Assembly: GCA_025267735.1 (NCBI GenBank)
Contig: CM046299.1
Span: forward strand, 34,672,887 to 34,736,886
DNA: 64,000 bases
Direction: 5' to 3'
From: Mactra quadrangularis
Lineage: Eukaryota > Mollusca > Bivalvia > Venerida > Mactridae
The notes under the pieces were generated by a model. That model searched no databases, was not told the DNA's origin, and saw only the letters and a list, made by a program, of their open reading frames with translations. Made by a program: the position numbers and the translations under genes. Shown piece by piece: positions 25,001-31,000 of the stretch (positions within the stretch are counted from its first letter, which is position 1; every line of letters begins with the position of its first letter).

Positions 25001-28000
25001 TTAGAGAACCATAATCCAGTCAAAATTCATGCTAGAGTTATGCAACTTGGTATTTGACATCAATCAGTAACCCCGTAGACATGTGTGAAGTTTCAAGTAA
25101 ATCCCTTAAGTAGTTGCAAAGAAAAAATGTTGCACCTAAAAAATTCACCAAGAAATTTTTAAGTATATAAGGGCCATAATTCAGTCCAAATTCATCCAAG
25201 GGTTATGTTACTTGGTATTTGACCTCCAATGATAACCCGGTAGACATGTGTGAGGTTTCAAGAGGTTCCCTTCATTACTTGCAAAGAAAAAATGTTGCAC
25301 CTAAAAACTTAACCAAGAAATTTCTAAGTATTAAAAGGGCCATAATTCAGTCCAAATTCATCCTAGAGTAAATGTTGCACCTAAAACGTGTTACGTGCTA
25401 ATTAATTTAATTAATTATTTTTAGCGAGACCCTAGTTACACCCTTTATCCTTTATGTTTAATCATACCATGACATTTTATAATATATGCCTGTCTACAAA
25501 TAACAATCAACAAACAATTCTATTGTTAAGCAATTTTTATGCAACATTATGTTCACTCATCACAATGTTTTGGGCAAATTAACATCAATTAACCAGCGAT
25601 ATTTTTACCTCTGCGTCCCGCGTCTCTGACGCACAATTTTAGCTAAAAACCCATTGCTTCTGGACATGTGCGTCCAGCTGGACGCATAACGCCCTGGAAA
25701 TGGCAAGTAGGCGTGTAATAGAATAATCGGCGGGCAGGCACAAATGACAACTCTGCTCAGAGTTTCGCATAATTAATAGCGGTAACAAACAACTTTACAC
25801 CGTTAAACGCCTTGTATGTTCTGAATATAACGACATATTTCATTGGTTTTGTGTTATCAGTGACAAATCAAACCGACTTTTATATTGTACTCAGTTGTTG
25901 ATATCAACAGGCTTTTATGGATGATGTAATTTAGGAGTCTCGACCTCCCTTTCTAGTTTAATACAGGTGTTTAGTTTCTTCTTGTATATAACTCACGTTT
26001 GGTAAACAAGAGATGTTAGTTATAAATCTTCTCAAACTGTTACGCTAAGAGGTCATTAGTTTAGCAATTTGATGTCAAATTTACGACCAAATCTCTGCCA
26101 CACACAGTAAGGAATGGTAAAAGTTCTATTTCAGACAATTAAGGTCCTAACTTTTATTATGCCTTATCAATTATAATGATGGTTAAGATTTATTTATGAA
26201 CTTAAAGTCAATAAGCACAAAAACTGACTTTAATTAGCTCATTTCGTGTTGGTTTCTCAATTATATGATGGTTGGATCCATTCTGTATCAGTTGTTTTAA
26301 AATGATGACGATCTGCTCCGTGAAACATTCGTCCTCAGTAATGTTCGTACCCGATAAGTTATGAACATTAAAAAAAAAAATTTACATTTGACAGTTTTGG
26401 ATTAACTTTGTTCAAATAAATATTACAACTAAATGGAAATTTATACGGTTAAATAAATTGATAAGAATACATATTCAATCGGACTAAAGCTGTAAATAAA
26501 TAACTTTTTTTGTGAATTGTGTTATCAAATAATAATTGTAATAAAATAGTTTTCTTATGAAAAGCCATCAGAATTACTGAAAGATGCATTCAGGGTAAAC
26601 TAGAACTGCCACCAGTGGCGAAAATATCCCCGCAACAGCAACATTTCAAGATAAAAGCAAGTCAACATTGTGGAAGTCCAAAAGGGTAAATGTTGTAAAA
26701 AGCATAAAAACCATAAAAAGAATAGGATGCAAATATCAAATTGGAAATAAACAGCAAATTACAGTGTAATTCACTATAGATTTATAAAAAAGCAAAATGA
26801 ACAGAGTTGTCATATTTCAAATGATCTTTTACATGAAAATGAACACCATTTGGTCATTATGAATGTAAAGTGGAACAACAGACAAAGAGTGATCACATTT
26901 AAACTCATCATGAGTATGTTGTAACCAGATGAGCAAAATGTAGAATGTGTTTGTAATTTTTGATAAATAAGTATAAAATAAGGCAATTGTAAAAATGGTA
27001 GTCAGCAATGTACACAACATAAATCAAACAATTAGTATTTACAATATCTTGTATCAAGAATTTCACAAATACCCCATAAGAAAGCTTAAATTACCGATCA
27101 TTATTTTCACAGTAGAAAAGTTAAAATAATATCTAAAATCTCATGTAGCTATAACGAAATAAGATGTTTTCTTCTCAACATTACAGAAAAAATCAAGATG
27201 GCTATTAGTTGGTCCATTGAAATACATAAAAAAATAATACATATAAAAATTTCATAAACAAGAATTAGTCAGCACAATTTTATCAAAATGAGGTGAGAAA
27301 AAAAGATGTTTGCTGAACAAGATATTAGAAAATTCAACATGGCTGCCAGTCAGCCAAATTGGAATGGTCAGGGCAAGGACCTTATAAATAAGGTCCTTGG
27401 TCAGGGCTAGTGAAAAATTGGTCAGGGCTAGTGGATTTGGGCATTTACTAGCCCGACCAGGCTAGTAAAAAAATAAGTTAATGTAGAGGCCTGAAATTAG
27501 TTAAGAAAAAATCTGTTGAGAAATAAGCATACAGTAATTAACATAAATCAAAAAGAATTCAAGATGGCCGCAAGTCGGCCATTTTGAATTGGAATTGATA
27601 TAACATGCATATAAACATCAACTGTAAACGCCTGTGCAAATTCTATAAAATAAGATAAGAAAAAAATCTATTGAGAAAAAAAGCAAACTATACAGTTATC
27701 TAATTAGATTTAAAATATATAACACAATTAAATATTTTAAACAAGTGAGATATGTTTCCATAGTTACATGAGTTTTGTATACACCATTAAATCATGGTAT
27801 ATAACAGCTTCTAATCTACCGGTAATACATTAAGAAATAAACATACTACAAATGTATTAATTTTTTGGGACAGACCACATATCCAACCAACCAACCAACC
27901 AACCAACCAACCAACCAACCAACCAACCAACCAACAAACCAACCAACCAACCAACCAACCAACCAACCAACCAACCACCAGGGTGATTCCAGTATACCCC

Positions 28001-31000
28001 CGAAAACTTCGTTTGCGGGGGTATAATAATATGACTGCTGATGGTTTTACAAAAAGGCATATCAAGAGTTGTGAAATACAATGTAAATCAACTACATGCA
28101 TTATCAGTAATATTTATTATTATGAAAAAGACTAATTTCCACCATTATTTATGCAACATGTAGGACTCTTGCTTGAGAAATAGGTTTGATTCTTTAAAAG
28201 TTTGCCCTATGAGTCATTGGCTATTTACTTTTGAAGCCTGAGTTAGAGACACATGTTGGATAATTCTTGTGATTTCTTAGCCAAAGAAATTAAAGAAATC
28301 ACAAGACTTCGGTTGCATCTTAAAATAAACATAGTTTGTTTGTTGTATGACATAAACATTTCAGCAACTTTTCAATTTTTACATAATTATTCCATCTGGC
28401 AACTGATCATTTTGGCAGACAGAAAGTCAGACCATAAATGCATGTTTAACTGATAGTTTAAAGTCTTCAGTACAGACTGAGCCTGAGTCAATAAAACATG
28501 GAAATCTTAATTCAATTTATTGTTTTGCTTTCCTGCAGTTTTGAAAGTGATACATGATTTATGGAGTTTACACTGTTATTAAAAGTGAAAGTTCATAAAG
28601 ACATGTAGCCCTCTGATACCTATACTAAAAGTGGTATAAAAATAGATGTTTGATTGTATATGCAGGGACCCATTATTTCCATCATGGACCCATTGCTTTA
28701 AAATATGCGAGTCCTGTCGGACCCATTGAATTCATTTCTAAAAATATCACAATTAACAAATCTGTTGTTAAGCGATTTTCACACCATGTTATTATCATGC
28801 ATCACAAACAATGACTACGGTCAAGATTTTCTCGCCGATGAGTGAAAATCTATTGTTCGAGAGAGACAATAGTATAAAAGTGTATTTGTAAATCACGGGA
28901 CCATGATATCGGTTCGAGAGTTCGACTCAGTCCTGTTCGACACAAAAGAGGTTGACTAATATAGATATAGAAGGGAAATTGATCGGTGCCGGACAATGTG
29001 TTTGACCCAGCCAATTAATTCGACCCGGTGGTGTTCTAGCGATTGAACTTATACTGTACCTTTAATAAATTGGCTACAGTGATACAAACTAATTTTTATT
29101 GTTTTTGAATCTTATTACATATTAATTTCAATAACATAGATACCTAATGTGAATTTTTTCCATATTCTCAGATACATACCTATACATTACTTTACCAAAT
29201 ATCAATGAGGGCTGTTCAATAAATACGCGGAAAAGTGCTACCATATTTTTAATATTCATCGGAAATTGACGTTCTCTTTACATTTTGTAAATAAACATAT
29301 AATGAACATGTACACAAAATTTCAATTAAATTGGATAAAAATTAATGGTACAATTTCAAGTTTTTCTAAGGTAATCGCAGTGAACCCAGCCCGACGTCGT
29401 AACGATGTCATGCTCAATACATGTATGGGAGTCACAAAAACACACACATAGTCCTTCTCGAAATACTCTCAATGAAAGGAAACACACTTTTTACAACGGG
29501 TGATCCATGACATGAAACTATTAAAGTAGGAGCCATAATGTATCTCTGAAATTGTATCTTGCACCGCGTAGGACAACTCGTCCGCATCATCGAAGTGTTC
29601 TCCCCACGGGACGTTCTTCAGAGTCGGGAACAGAAAGAAATTGCATCTGTTTCCTGCAGATGGGCCGATTTTAAACGTCTAAGGTCAAGGAGATCCTGGA
29701 GTTTTCCACATACAAGACTGTGATTTCGTTTTAGGTTCGTACAGACTGATCCATGTCTCATCAACAATCACTATCCGTCGCAAGAAATTTGATTTGACGT
29801 TTCAACATTGGGACGTCAACTGCGTTTGTCGTCATGGATGCTTTGTTGGCAGCCTAGATATCGGGCATTCCATTTGTACATTGCCGTTTTCTTCATTGCC
29901 TGATCACCAGATGCCTTTTGTAATCTTTACATTGTTTCATTCTTTAAAAACCCTTTCAAAACACAAAATTTTATTGAAGATCATTGTTCCAATGCCATTT
30001 TAACGCATACGCACTAAACAATATGACCGCTTTATGCCTAAATGACGTCACACACTAACAGGAAGTCATGTGCATAACGCCAACATATTGCGCGTAAATT
30101 ATGCAAAGTTTGGTGAAAATCGCGCAGTAAACATTGAAATGCGACGTCATTATTAACCAGTGACTATTTGTAAAAATGAACAAAAGTGGGCCGGTAATCG
30201 CTACATGTGGTTACCATAACGACCGTTTGTTAACATAAGATTCATGCCAGAACGGCAAAATTTGCTGCATATTTTCAAAATATGTTTGTCTCTATTACTG
30301 TATAAGTTTTATTCAGCTAACTTGGAAAATAAGGAAATAGCGACACTTTTCCGCGAATTTATTGAACAGCCCTCGTAAATTAAGGTGTCCTCAGTCTTTA
30401 TGCTAGTCATTATGTTTGGCAATATTTTAATTGCATTTTTCATAGTTTTAGTCTTTGTTTGCCTTTCCCTTTGCCATCTTAACTTTTTCCGATTTGAACC
30501 GCACATGTTTATGCATTACTTTTAAGTTATATAATTCAAACAGAAAAAAATTAGTCAACAATATTGACGTTAAAAAAGTCTAAAATAGGCAGCGTTACAT
30601 CATGGCTAGACATTTTAAATTGTTAATTATTCTAAGTTATTTCATTAACATCATATTGATAAATTGTATTATGTTATACGTTTTAGTTTCAACTTTTTGA
30701 TGATTGATATGAAATTTCGCTATTTTGTTTAATTCTGTGAACAATGATCTTTAAAATATCTGAGTCGAGTCTATTATGGGCATGTTGTGGATGCGTTACA
30801 TCGTGGCTAGACATTTCCAAACCTGACTAACGCCGCTTTCAATTTGCTGAATTTTTTTGCAATCAAAAATATATCTTAAAGTAAAGAAATGAATTTTTAA
30901 AAAATACTAAAAATCATTATGCCAATTTAATTATTGCACCAAATATATCAAAGTTGTAAACGAGATAGTTTGTAAAATTAAAATCTTACCTTTTCATCAA

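Noticed and set aside
27373..27396. Perfect 24-base palindrome as a terminator or operator
   Set aside because: This is eukaryotic DNA and the palindrome lies inside a nested repeat insertion; the centre of a small MITE is the simpler explanation.
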